From Bacteroidota bacterium (GTDB lineage Bacteria > Bacteroidota > Bacteroidia > Cytophagales > Cyclobacteriaceae): a DNA stretch of 34,703 nt. The notes below the pieces were generated by a model. The model did not search any database and was not told where the DNA came from. It worked only from the letters and a program-made list of their open reading frames with translations. Below, piece after piece: positions 1-8,661 of this stretch. The position numbers and the translations under genes were made by a program. Numbering within the stretch: the stretch's first letter is position 1; each line of letters opens with the position of its first letter. The stretch spans positions 1 through 34,703 of the forward strand of contig QNXU01000273.1 in assembly GCA_003973485.1 (NCBI GenBank), in the 5' to 3' direction.

Positions 1-70
1 ACTGAGTGGTGCTGCCAACTAGTGGGATAAATTAGGTAACACATAGTAAGCACACGAAATTTTGATATTC

Positions 71-1663
71 TTATGCGAAAGACATTTGAAAATAGGAGAA
101 CAAAATAACAGTAGCAGAAGCCATAATTAAAGCCGTAAGTCTGGCTGTTCTCAACCTCCTTTTTTGCTGTAATTCCTTAGCTCTTTGCTCTATTTCATAT
201 TCCTCCTCAGAATGCTCCAAGAAAGAAATAGTTCTTTCATAGGCATGGTGGTAGCGCTGCCCCCAAACTAAAGTTGGGTTGTGCTTTTCTTTCCAGTTTA
301 AAGCCAATTGCAGATCTGGTGGTCTCCACAAACTGGTTTTGCCTTGCTGATACATATCAGCGGCCTCGGCCAATCTCTTATACATCGAAACAGCATCAGC
401 TTCATCATTCACCCAGTTTTTCAAGCGATTCCAAATTCTCATTATACTTTCATGAGAAATATCAATAATAGATTGACTATGCAATGGGACACCATACTGA
501 GGAGTTAATAATGACCTTCCTGGATCACGAAACTTCTCAATTACTTGGATTATCTTTTCTTCGGAAGTATTGGCAATAGCTGCAATTTCATTTAGCTGGG
601 TTGGTCTTCTAATCCCATAATTACCTCCACCTCTTTTTTCGGTTATTGCTTTAAAAAGAAACTCACAAATTCTTTGCTGCTCATCATCAAGCTCTTCATA
701 AGCTTCATTGGCATGCATAGACAAAGCTTCTGACATGGTGCCAATTGCTTCATAATGTTTAATGTCAAGCGGCTCATCATCATAATCTCTAAAATGACTC
801 CAATAATCCCATGTTCGCATAAGTGCATGTTGCAAAATGGGTAACTGATCTGGGTTGTCTCCTAAATCATTTAACAACTGCTGGGTTAATCTTGGAGCAA
901 TTTCTGCATTCCCTACAGCCACAGGACCAGTAATGGCTCTTCTTTTTTGTTCCCGAGTCATTTGAGGAATCAAATATTGACTATCATTAATTTGCTTAGT
1001 CAATTCAGGGAATTGCGAACACTCACCTATAAAATCAGATCGCATAGTAATGGCCACATATATAGGCGCATCAGCATAGTTAATGGCTTCCATTAGTAAA
1101 TTAATAAAAGCCAAGGTTTCATTAACTGATTGCAGATTTGAGGAATCTTTAAATCTAAAAAGTTCTTCAAATTGATCAACTAGTATTAGATAATTCTTTT
1201 CCTTATTGCCTTTAAACTGCATGATGGTTTCCACCAAACCCACAGAAGAACTCCTTAGGAGTGAAGAAATAATGGTTTTCTTAATTTGTTTATCTTCCTC
1301 TGACAATTCTTCATCTACTAAATCTGTTTTGAGAAGTGCCTGAGCCAAATTATCGATTGGGGCTGCACCTGGTCTTGTGACCACAACTTCCCAATCAGTT
1401 GATTTACCTGTTAGAAAACCTCCATATAAGATAGGTAACACTCCGCAATAAATGAAGGAAGATTTACCACTTCCTGAAGGGCCAATAACACCAACAAAAC
1501 GATGTTTTGAAAGCTTTAGCAATACTTCATCACTTTGACCCTCACGTCCAAAAAACAAGTGGCTTTCTTCTATTTTGAAAGGACGTAAGCCTGGGAAAGG
1601 ATTATTTTTCTTTCCGTATTTCGACTGTGGTTTTTCTAATATGGTAGTCTTTTGATCCTTCAT
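71..1663 (-). CDS. nSTAND1-type STAND NTPase with C-terminal membrane helix
   Basis: A P-loop NTPase of the novel STAND 1 class, which are ATP-driven signalling switches. Counting from the chosen start (530 aa), the entry motif NPFPGLRPF is at about 21-29, Walker A GPSGSGKS at 61-68 and Walker B LILVDQFEEL at 159-168, followed by a long helical region. A basic stretch then leads into one predicted membrane helix at about 506-528, and the protein stops there. I start at the ATG at 1661-1663, one base after the stop of the upstream gene and with an AGGAG nine bases before it. A longer reading from 1702 would overlap the upstream gene by 38 bp. Related Bacteroidota proteins usually continue after the helix into WD40 or other sensor repeats; here none follow, and only 70 bases of the window remain beyond the stop. 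It is either a genuinely short form, with a separate downstream partner, or a truncated gene. Third gene of the 6262-71 operon. Confidence 0.85.
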   Translation of the reverse strand: MKDQKTTILEKPQSKYGKKNNPFPGLRPFKIEESHLFFGREGQSDEVLLKLSKHRFVGVIGPSGSGKSSFIYCGVLPILYGGFLTGKSTDWEVVVTRPGAAPIDNLAQALLKTDLVDEELSEEDKQIKKTIISSLLRSSSVGLVETIMQFKGNKEKNYLILVDQFEELFRFKDSSNLQSVNETLAFINLLMEAINYADAPIYVAITMRSDFIGECSQFPELTKQINDSQYLIPQMTREQKRRAITGPVAVGNAEIAPRLTQQLLNDLGDNPDQLPILQHALMRTWDYWSHFRDYDDEPLDIKHYEAIGTMSEALSMHANEAYEELDDEQQRICEFLFKAITEKRGGGNYGIRRPTQLNEIAAIANTSEEKIIQVIEKFRDPGRSLLTPQYGVPLHSQSIIDISHESIMRIWNRLKNWVNDEADAVSMYKRLAEAADMYQQGKTSLWRPPDLQLALNWKEKHNPTLVWGQRYHHAYERTISFLEHSEEEYEIEQRAKELQQKRRLRTARLTALIMASATVILFSYFQMSFA

Positions 1664-1664
1664 G

Positions 1665-3125
1665 TTAGCTTGCTCCTGCCATTTGTAGCTGCATTTTTTC
1701 AAATGCCGCCTTAATATCCTTTATAAATTTATTCAATTTTTTTGAATCTTCACTACTATCTACCTCTACCTCATACCGGTTAACATATTCATTTTCAGAG
1801 CCTTTTGCTTTACTAGACTTAAACAGTTTACCTAAAATGGGCTTAGATCTTCCGAAACCAGGTGCTTTCAATAAATCTAACAGCTTCATGTAAACCCATT
1901 GATTATTTACATTCTCTTGGAAAACTATTGCAGCATCCATCTGTTTCAAAGCATCAATATGTTTATTTCTCAATTCCATTAATTCTCCATGTTTTTCCAA
2001 AGTCAGAATTTTTATTTGTTGATCGTCAATTTTTGAAATCAACTTTTCTGCTTCCTTTTGATCCGACTCATCATAAATCAAATAAATCATGGGCAGTTTT
2101 TGATCTTCTTGTGTGAAAGCATTTCTTAACTTTTTATTTAAACCGCTTTCTAAAAGTTCCTCCCATAAAGTGTTTTTAAAATCTTCGAGAGATGTTTGTA
2201 AAACTTCTGCACCTAAAGAAGCATTTGCATCTCTTTTAATATTATGAATGAATGATTTTTGTTTTTCGCTGGCAAATTTTAATGATGGGCTAATCCAAAT
2301 TAATCGATTAAATTTATCTGGCGTCTGCTCGTATTGATCTGCAGCTAATTCATTTTGAATATCCATTAAGGAGGAATCAGAACCGTGAGGAATTGAGCCA
2401 TAAGAAGCACCTACCATGTGAATGGAAAACTGACACTTTTGCAAATCAGCTTTTATTGATTTCTTTAATTCTGCGGAATTATGTGGCAATAAGCCTTTGG
2501 GATAAACTTCATATCCATGGCGGTTTAGTTCTCGCTTAATTATATTCCTTGCACCTGCCAAATCCTGACCTGTTTCCGCCAAATATACCGACCGTCTGTT
2601 ATGAACTAAATCATCATTTTCGTCATTATTCCCCATTTTTAATATAGTTTCATAAATATCAAAACATAAATCCACCATTTTCATCCAATAGCCTTTCTCC
2701 GCCTCTTTGCTGAAAAAATCTGAAAGTTCTTTTTCATGATTTTCATTATCTAAATAGAAAATGTATGCACTTAGTCGCCGAAGTTTCTCAGGGATATCAA
2801 CAAAGTCTAAAGGAGATTTAAATACTGGGAATATCTTATCATTTAATTTTTCGCTATTCTTATTCAGAAATAATGCCTCTAATCTATCCAAACTCACTCC
2901 TGATAAAATAAAATCTGGTGATAAAATAGGTATGTAAATTCCATCCTTCAAGGGAGCGTTTTCTGAAGAATCTGACATCAAATTAATTTGAAACCGTCTG
3001 TTCATAGTCTGCTTAAGCATCATACTTAAGAACTTCTCAAAATAACTAACCCATCCCCTTTTTCCCTTGATAGGTTTATTATCATCTTCAGCATAAATAA
3101 TATTTATATTCAGTTTTTCACTCAT
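1665..3125 (-). CDS. Protein with three TIR/DUF4062-like modules
   Basis: A soluble 486-aa protein that appears to contain three TIR-fold (STIR/DUF4062-like) modules. Module 1 (about 5-160) has the TIR-type strand YIPILSPDF and a glutamate, E83, near where NAD-cleaving TIR domains carry their catalytic Glu, although the usual SxW before it is absent. Module 2 (about 178-335) has VYLAETGQDL, a Cys-rich IKADLQKCQFSIHMVG strand and SYGSIPHGSDS, typical of DUF4062-like proteins. Module 3 (about 344-480) begins MIYLIYDESD, is more diverged and has a charged tail. It starts with an ATGA overlap on the upstream transporter-like gene and ends one base before the nSTAND1 gene, so translation is probably coupled. 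TIR-like domains commonly serve as NADase effectors or as adaptors in STAND-containing defence and signalling. Which applies here cannot be read from sequence; modules 2 and 3 look more like adaptors. Confidence 0.75.
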   Translation of the reverse strand: MSEKLNINIIYAEDDNKPIKGKRGWVSYFEKFLSMMLKQTMNRRFQINLMSDSSENAPLKDGIYIPILSPDFILSGVSLDRLEALFLNKNSEKLNDKIFPVFKSPLDFVDIPEKLRRLSAYIFYLDNENHEKELSDFFSKEAEKGYWMKMVDLCFDIYETILKMGNNDENDDLVHNRRSVYLAETGQDLAGARNIIKRELNRHGYEVYPKGLLPHNSAELKKSIKADLQKCQFSIHMVGASYGSIPHGSDSSLMDIQNELAADQYEQTPDKFNRLIWISPSLKFASEKQKSFIHNIKRDANASLGAEVLQTSLEDFKNTLWEELLESGLNKKLRNAFTQEDQKLPMIYLIYDESDQKEAEKLISKIDDQQIKILTLEKHGELMELRNKHIDALKQMDAAIVFQENVNNQWVYMKLLDLLKAPGFGRSKPILGKLFKSSKAKGSENEYVNRYEVEVDSSEDSKKLNKFIKDIKAAFEKMQLQMAGAS

Positions 3126-6100
3126 ACAATTGATTGATAATGTTGGGTAATGGCAGTAAAAATTTGATTTGTAAATTCCTGACTTCTAGACATCAGCGTA
3201 TAGAAATTATTAATATTTAATTGAAAAACTACAGAATCAGTCTCCGCAGTTATTTTATTTGCTTTAAGGTGTTTTTCAGGGACAAATAATTCACCATAAA
3301 CATCCTTTTCCTCTAAAATGATGTCTGCTTCAAATTCCGCTTCCGATTTAAATTTCCCCTCTGCCACTACATATATTGCATTATTTTCAGGGTCGGTTAA
3401 ATCTATTGATTCACCAGAACCCATTCGAAGAACATGTGTATTATCAGCCAGATCACATAGCTGGGCTCCATTTATATGCGAAAAGACCTTAATTTGTTTA
3501 AGAAACATTACTATTTCTACTAATAGAAAGTATCCATCATTCAATCCATCTTCCAATTGGTTATGAGCAATGGTTTCAATTAATTCTTCCCGTTCTTCAT
3601 GTTTTACTCTTTCAATCACCTTCTCAAATTTATTGGGCGATCGATGGTATAGTAACCATGCTGCAACTTCTTGTAATAATCTATCATCATTAAATATATG
3701 AGCTATTACGGCATAGTCAGGCTCATAATCCTTCTGAAAAGCAAGGTTATATAATGCACAAGCTTTTATCCATCTGGAAAGTTGATTGAAATCTCGGTTT
3801 AATATATTGTTTAAAAGCATTAGAGGCTCAAAATGCTTTCTAGGAAAGAAGTGTTCTAAAGCCTTAATTTTTTCATTCACAGAAATATCATCAATTAAAG
3901 GAAAGAGCTTTGATTTTAGTTCTGAACTTATAAACATGTCCAGCAATTCAATTCCGTAAGCAATTCCTTCCGAGGTTTCTGATAAAATATTCTCCTTAAC
4001 TAAAGAAACTGATTCGGTATCATAAACCAGCGATAGAAATAAAAATATCTGTTCATAATTGTGACCAATTTCTTCTTTGAAAGCTTGACGAATGATATAA
4101 TACTGATCTTCTTTTGGCAATTCAGTTAATGCGGCCATATTCCAAACCGTTTTGCCGATTTCATCTTCTATGAGCGTAAGGATTATTTGTGCTTGATTAC
4201 CTTCTGCATTAAAATCTTCATAACCAAACCCATTTAACATTTCATATACTATCCGTTTGTCGGGATAGTCAATCTTTTTAAGCAAGAGTTTTTCAGCCTC
4301 ATCTCCTCCAATTTTACCCATTATCCTAACTACTGCCATTTTAATTTTATCAGTCTGACCAGATTTATGAAATGCAGATTCCAAATGGTGAAGCACATCA
4401 CTTCCAGCAGCAACTAGTGCTGCAGCTGCTGCATGTCCAAATTTTTCTGAATCCAACATATCAATCAACACATTCCATGTTTCATGTCGCTTTAGAATTC
4501 TTGCCGTTTCTATTGCCTCCATTCTAACTCTTAAATTGGCATCCTTTAAGAGATCCAATAACAAAAAGATGTTTTTAGCATCGGCATGTTGTCTAAATAT
4601 TCTGGCTGTATATAGTCTTTTCTCGTGTTCTAATGATCTTGCCCAAGTACTTAATTGTTCAAAGGTTACTGGAGTCACATCTCTGGATTGACTTTCTTTC
4701 AAGGCTTTTTCCGCAAGTTTTCGAAGCGTTAAATCTGAGCCTTCTGAAAAGGCCTGATTTGGCTCTCCAATATATTCCTGCATTTTAGGAGAAACATCAC
4801 CCTTAAAATTTTCCTTAAATGATGAAAATTCTTCTGGCTCTAGTTTTTCCATTAATTTTAAACTGTAAAGCCTTTTATGCTCTTCATTGCTATTAACTTG
4901 CTTCTGTAAAAGCCTACTGATAGAGTTTTCATTTTCATCAACCTTATTTTTTTCTTTATTTCTGATAAGTGTGCCTTGTAGCGTTGATCTATAGCCTTTA
5001 TGTAATTTTTGAGTAACCAAATACCATATCAATAATAAAGGAATTACTGCAATTGAAATTGTCAGGAGATTAAATACCTCAACATTGTTAAGCACAATAA
5101 TGATAGCACCCGCAATCATTCCCGCAAAAGCATTGACTAAACCTTGAATTTTTACTTGAATATCAAAGCGGTTTTCCACATCAAGCGGAAGAAAATAAAG
5201 CTTAAAGGCAGGCTCATCCAAAGCATCTTTTAAGGAAGTAACAAATAATTTACTTACTGCAATGATTACAAAAAAGAATATAAAAGTTGGATCATCTGGA
5301 GTAAAACCAAAACCAGCACCTATTAAACAAGCTGCACCTACCATGATAAGGATTAAAATAGGATTAATCAATAATGATACTTTCAATCCGTAAAGTGCTA
5401 TAATTTTATCTGTTGCGAAAGTTTGGAAAAGAAAGCTGAAAATTATGATAGTACCATTAAAATAGGCTAAAAATGTAGCTAAGTTACTTTCATTAAATTG
5501 AGCTGAAGCAACACTAAAGAATGAATAATCAATAAAGGTTATGGCCACAACACTCACCAAAACAAAGCCTACCATCAGCAACATATATTTATCCGTGAGT
5601 ACTTTTTTATAGGGAACAAATTTGTTTCTACCGGCTTTAACCAAGAATTTTTTTGAACTATTCATCAGCCAAAGGAAGGATAAAAACATTCCTCCAAGAC
5701 TAATAACGCTCATGGTAATTAGATCTTTTTCGGCAAAATCTGGCCTATTCAATAAATAAGGTATGATTACTAATAGCGCTAAGATAGAAGCTGTTAATTG
5801 CCCTGTATCAATTCCTCCTATAATTCTTTTTGATTGACGTAAATCAAATAAACGACCAAATGCACCCCAAAAAATTAATAATATTAAATAAGTAAAGGGA
5901 AGTACGAAAGTGAAAGTAATAAAATATAAAGGAGATACATCTGGGAGATATGAGTAAGCTATTTCCACTGCAATTAAGAGTAAAAATATGATGAGTAAGG
6001 TATATCCTGCTAATCGAACAAAACTAGTTTTGGATTGAAAATAATTAAAAAGATAAGTGGCCAAAACTCCAATTGCACCAGAAACTACAATAGCTAAAGG

Positions 6101-6262
6101 CAAGTCTGTTTCTTCACTGAAATTATTCAAAAACAAGGATTCTGCGCCTACTGCAAGACCAGACACAAAAAAGCCCATAAAGAATCCCATAAGAAGTAGC
6201 AAAAATACTCTTTTGGATTCTGGTTCTTCTGCATTTAAAATGTTGAGGACCAGCTTCTTCAA
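3122..6262 (-). CDS. ADP/ATP-translocase-like MFS protein with HEAT repeats and cNMP-binding-like tail
   Basis: A 1046-aa three-part protein. Residues about 15-415 form a polytopic membrane domain resembling the nucleotide transporter (Npt1/Npt2, TLC) branch of the MFS fold, including the loop GRLFDLRQSKRIIGG. Residues about 540-900 are alpha-helical HEAT-type repeats. Residues about 925-1046 resemble a cyclic-nucleotide-binding beta-roll with YGEL at 989-992, but the Arg that normally contacts the phosphate a few residues later is not in place. The start is TTG at 6260-6262: an in-frame TAA lies five codons upstream and no ATG falls between, while the first internal ATG is already in helix 1. 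It is the first gene of a three-gene operon and overlaps the next by ATGA. Transport activity is doubtful; such fusions may act as membrane sensors. The domain architecture is fairly certain, the function is not. Confidence 0.8.
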   Translation of the reverse strand: MKKLVLNILNAEEPESKRVFLLLLMGFFMGFFVSGLAVGAESLFLNNFSEETDLPLAIVVSGAIGVLATYLFNYFQSKTSFVRLAGYTLLIIFLLLIAVEIAYSYLPDVSPLYFITFTFVLPFTYLILLIFWGAFGRLFDLRQSKRIIGGIDTGQLTASILALLVIIPYLLNRPDFAEKDLITMSVISLGGMFLSFLWLMNSSKKFLVKAGRNKFVPYKKVLTDKYMLLMVGFVLVSVVAITFIDYSFFSVASAQFNESNLATFLAYFNGTIIIFSFLFQTFATDKIIALYGLKVSLLINPILILIMVGAACLIGAGFGFTPDDPTFIFFFVIIAVSKLFVTSLKDALDEPAFKLYFLPLDVENRFDIQVKIQGLVNAFAGMIAGAIIIVLNNVEVFNLLTISIAVIPLLLIWYLVTQKLHKGYRSTLQGTLIRNKEKNKVDENENSISRLLQKQVNSNEEHKRLYSLKLMEKLEPEEFSSFKENFKGDVSPKMQEYIGEPNQAFSEGSDLTLRKLAEKALKESQSRDVTPVTFEQLSTWARSLEHEKRLYTARIFRQHADAKNIFLLLDLLKDANLRVRMEAIETARILKRHETWNVLIDMLDSEKFGHAAAAALVAAGSDVLHHLESAFHKSGQTDKIKMAVVRIMGKIGGDEAEKLLLKKIDYPDKRIVYEMLNGFGYEDFNAEGNQAQIILTLIEDEIGKTVWNMAALTELPKEDQYYIIRQAFKEEIGHNYEQIFLFLSLVYDTESVSLVKENILSETSEGIAYGIELLDMFISSELKSKLFPLIDDISVNEKIKALEHFFPRKHFEPLMLLNNILNRDFNQLSRWIKACALYNLAFQKDYEPDYAVIAHIFNDDRLLQEVAAWLLYHRSPNKFEKVIERVKHEEREELIETIAHNQLEDGLNDGYFLLVEIVMFLKQIKVFSHINGAQLCDLADNTHVLRMGSGESIDLTDPENNAIYVVAEGKFKSEAEFEADIILEEKDVYGELFVPEKHLKANKITAETDSVVFQLNINNFYTLMSRSQEFTNQIFTAITQHYQSIV

Positions 6263-6381
6263 TTGGAAATAATTTTCTTAGTTAAGGAATAAATTTATTT
6301 AAAATATTCAGATTGTAATATTTATTCTATAAAAAAGTACTTTTTATTTCGATGAGTGGTAAATATGAGGGGATGGTTTTC

Positions 6382-6403
6382 AATAAGTGTTGCAACACTT
6401 ATT
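6382..6403. promoter_or_regulatory. 22-bp perfect palindrome, candidate operator
   Basis: Perfect inverted repeat with half site AATAAGTGTTG and no spacer, centred between 6392 and 6393. It lies about 120 bp upstream of the TTG start of the transporter-like gene and about 120 bp downstream of the end of the small membrane protein gene. The length and symmetry suit a dimeric repressor of MarR or TetR type. No run of T follows on the minus strand that would make it a convincing terminator. The rest of the 6263-6521 gap is AT-rich with no other gene that I can see. Confidence 0.45.
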
Positions 6404-6521
6404 CTTTTGGAGTAAATTTTGCGTAAGAAATATGAAATCTAAACACATTAAATGAGGTTAAATTGACAGACTTATTAAAACCTACATCGGAGTCTGTAGC
6501 TACTTACCCTAAATAAATGTT

Positions 6522-6713
6522 TTACTCTTCTTCTTTAGACTTAATCTTTCGAATATATCTGTTAAGTACAAAAGCAGCAGCCCAAAAGGCAAGTGCCACA
6601 AAGGTATATTCCATTGCTTGCTCTCCTGCATAACGCAAACTATAGTAAAACACCATAATCATGATGATAACCAATACCCAATATATAATTCTTAAAATCT
6701 TAGTCAACTCCAT
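6522..6713 (-). CDS. Small two-helix membrane protein
   Basis: A 63-aa hypothetical protein with two predicted membrane helices, about residues 6-25 and 35-52, and a short basic/acidic tail ending KIKSKEEE. It starts with ATG five bases after the stop of the serine hydrolase gene upstream, so the two are very likely co-transcribed. No family recognised. The close spacing and good hydrophobic pattern support a real gene; a role connected with the hydrolase is only suggested by position. Confidence 0.6.
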   Translation of the reverse strand: MELTKILRIIYWVLVIIMIMVFYYSLRYAGEQAMEYTFVALAFWAAAFVLNRYIRKIKSKEEE

Positions 6714-6718
6714 TTCAA

Positions 6719-7849
6719 TTATTTTAGTAATTCATAAGCCGCCTCCACATAGGTGTAAACATCATTTGGATGTTCATCTGTGTACAGCTTGCTTCTGCTT
6801 TTTCCCAACCTTACTACCACAGCATTTTTATCCTTTAAAACAAAAATATATTGTCCTAAAATCCCTCTTGCGTAAGGAATTTGCTTTCCATTATAATTCA
6901 AAATCCACCATTGATAGCCATAATGCGGAATAAGTTCTCCTGATCTGATTAATCTGGCAGGCATGGTAGCCATTTCAATATATTCTGCTGGAACTACTTG
7001 CTCGCCATCCCAACTTCCTTTATTCAAAACCAACTGACCAATTCTAGCAAAATCTCTGGCAGTACTATTAAAACAACAGAAGGCTTTCTCCATTCCTCCT
7101 TCTCTATCCAAACTCCAAAGCGCATCATTTTCTGCTCCAATTTTTCTCCATAAGCGGTTAGTGGCATAATCACTAATTGATTGTCCTGTAGCTACTTCCA
7201 ATACTTCCGCTAAGATTTGTGTGTTGATACTTTTATAGGCAAATTCCTGTGATGGCTCACCAGAAACCTCCAATTCTGCCACTAATTTCTTTAAGTCATT
7301 TCCATAATAGGCATCGGTTGTTTTGGAAAAAGGACTCATATACGCCTCATTCCAATCAATACCTGAACTCATGGTCAACAGATTTTTAATAATGATTTTT
7401 GACTTCTCTCCTTCTTGAAAAGATTCTAAAAAATCAGAAACAGGCTGAAATACACTCTCTATTTTACCTTCATCTATAGCAATACCAATCAGTAAGCTTA
7501 TAATACTTTTGGCAGCAGAAAACGAATTGGATATTTCATTTTCATCATAACCTAAATAATATTTTTCATAAAATAGAGCGGTATCTTTCACTACAAGAAA
7601 AGCTGTGGTCTCATAAGCTTCCAATTCATCTTTAAAAGTCTGCCCCATTTCATATTGATTGTATTGAGGAGATTTTTCCCAAGCTTGAGGATTGCTGGCT
7701 GCTATAGTTCTATTCTCAAAAATTTCATAATCATCAATATCAGCAGTTAAATGAAGAAATGCTTTTTGTGCATAATTAGGCAAGAAGAAGTAAATAATTC
7801 CTAAAAGTATGACTACTAAAATGCTGTAGCCGCCAATCTTTTTCAACAT
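6719..7849 (-). CDS. Membrane-anchored serine hydrolase, beta-lactamase/DD-peptidase family
   Basis: A class C beta-lactamase-like serine hydrolase of 376 aa. The N terminus MLKKIGG is followed by a hydrophobic helix (about 7-24) that exports or anchors it in the periplasm. The nucleophile motif is S111-A-A-K114, and the second motif lies at Y205 (YKSINTQ); the late HYGYQWW segment is typical of the family. I use the ATG at 7847-7849 because the longer reading to 7894 begins with TTG and would place a charged stretch before the signal segment. Members include esterases, peptidases and penicillin-recognising enzymes, and the substrate cannot be predicted. A small two-helix protein gene follows five bases downstream. 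Confidence 0.85.
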   Translation of the reverse strand: MLKKIGGYSILVVILLGIIYFFLPNYAQKAFLHLTADIDDYEIFENRTIAASNPQAWEKSPQYNQYEMGQTFKDELEAYETTAFLVVKDTALFYEKYYLGYDENEISNSFSAAKSIISLLIGIAIDEGKIESVFQPVSDFLESFQEGEKSKIIIKNLLTMSSGIDWNEAYMSPFSKTTDAYYGNDLKKLVAELEVSGEPSQEFAYKSINTQILAEVLEVATGQSISDYATNRLWRKIGAENDALWSLDREGGMEKAFCCFNSTARDFARIGQLVLNKGSWDGEQVVPAEYIEMATMPARLIRSGELIPHYGYQWWILNYNGKQIPYARGILGQYIFVLKDKNAVVVRLGKSRSKLYTDEHPNDVYTYVEAAYELLK

Positions 7850-7948
7850 AGTATTTTTGCATTTTTTAGAATAGATGTAAAAATAAGGTTTCAAAAATCA
7901 TTTATCAGCATTAAAGTAAAATGAATTTCTAAATCAACATTTCTCTGC

Positions 7949-7956
7949 TACCTTCG
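7949..7956 (+). promoter_or_regulatory. Possible Bacteroidota -7 box for lemA
   Basis: TACCTTCG approximates the TAnnTTTG -7 consensus of Bacteroidota and lies 48 bases before the lemA ATG in a non-coding gap. No clear TTG -33 box is seen about 19 bases upstream, so this is tentative. Confidence 0.3.
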
Positions 7957-8004
7957 TAATGATTATCTTGTTGAAACAAATAAAACTAAATCTAATTTAA
8001 TAAT

Positions 8005-8601
8005 ATGAAAAAAGGACTTTTAATTACCATTGGCGTAATAGTCGTTATTGTTTTTATACTTTATCGAGTATTTGCGGGTTCGTATAACAATATGGTTACA
8101 AAAGAAGAGCAAGTGACAAGCGCTTGGTCTCAAGTAGAAAATGTTTATCAAAGAAGGGCTGATTTGATTCCAAACTTGGTAAATACTGTAAAAGGATATG
8201 CTGATTTTGAACAAGAAACTTTGCAAGGTGTAATTGAGGCAAGATCGAAAGCAACTGGAATAAATGTAAATACGGATGATTTAAGCCCAGAAAAAATTCA
8301 GCAATTTCAGCAGGCGCAGCAAGGTTTAAGTTCTGCTTTATCACGATTAATGGTGGTTGTAGAAAGATATCCTGACTTGAAAGCCAATCAGAATTTCATT
8401 AAGCTTCAAGATCAATTGGAGGGAACCGAAAACCGAATTGCGGTAGAAAGAAGAAGGTTTAATGAAGTAACTCAAGAATACAACACTTACATCAGAAAAT
8501 TTCCTCAAACAATGCTAGCAGGTATGTATGGCTTTGAAAAGAAAGGCTACTTTGAAGCAGACGAAGGAGCAGAAAAAGCTCCCGAAGTGAGTTTTGATTA
8601 A
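8005..8601 (+). CDS. lemA: LemA family protein
   Basis: A 198-aa LemA family protein. Residues 4-23 form an N-terminal membrane helix with only a few residues before it, and the rest is the conserved antiparallel helical bundle. The signature VTSAWSQVENVYQRRADLI and NLVNTVKGYADFE is clearly present. The family is widespread and of uncertain biochemical role; in many bacteria it sits next to TPM-domain genes, and a TPM-domain gene does lie about 2 kb downstream here. That pairing is interrupted by an ATPase gene on the other strand and a damaged isomerase gene. A strong terminator follows immediately. Confidence 0.93.
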   Translation: MKKGLLITIGVIVVIVFILYRVFAGSYNNMVTKEEQVTSAWSQVENVYQRRADLIPNLVNTVKGYADFEQETLQGVIEARSKATGINVNTDDLSPEKIQQFQQAQQGLSSALSRLMVVVERYPDLKANQNFIKLQDQLEGTENRIAVERRRFNEVTQEYNTYIRKFPQTMLAGMYGFEKKGYFEADEGAEKAPEVSFD

Positions 8602-8614
8602 AATAATAATTGAA

Positions 8615-8653
8615 GAAAAAAGGCTTCTGGACGATTTCAGAAGCCTTTTTTTC
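8615..8653 (+). terminator. Terminator after lemA
   Basis: A perfect stem with arms containing AAAAAAGGCTTCTG and CAGAAGCCTTTTTT around an eight-base loop, followed by T-rich sequence. The A-tract on the left makes it likely to work in both directions, serving lemA and the convergent ATPase gene that ends at 8662. Confidence 0.85.
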
Positions 8654-8661
8654 TTTTACTA

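Noticed and set aside
1-70. Possible IS end or truncated sensor gene after the STAND NTPase
   Set aside because: Only 70 bases are available; no inverted repeat, duplication or open frame of useful length can be shown.
1664-1702. Longer start for the STAND NTPase gene
   Set aside because: It would overlap the upstream coding sequence by 38 bp, while the ATG at 1663 has a good AGGAG spacing and one-base gap.
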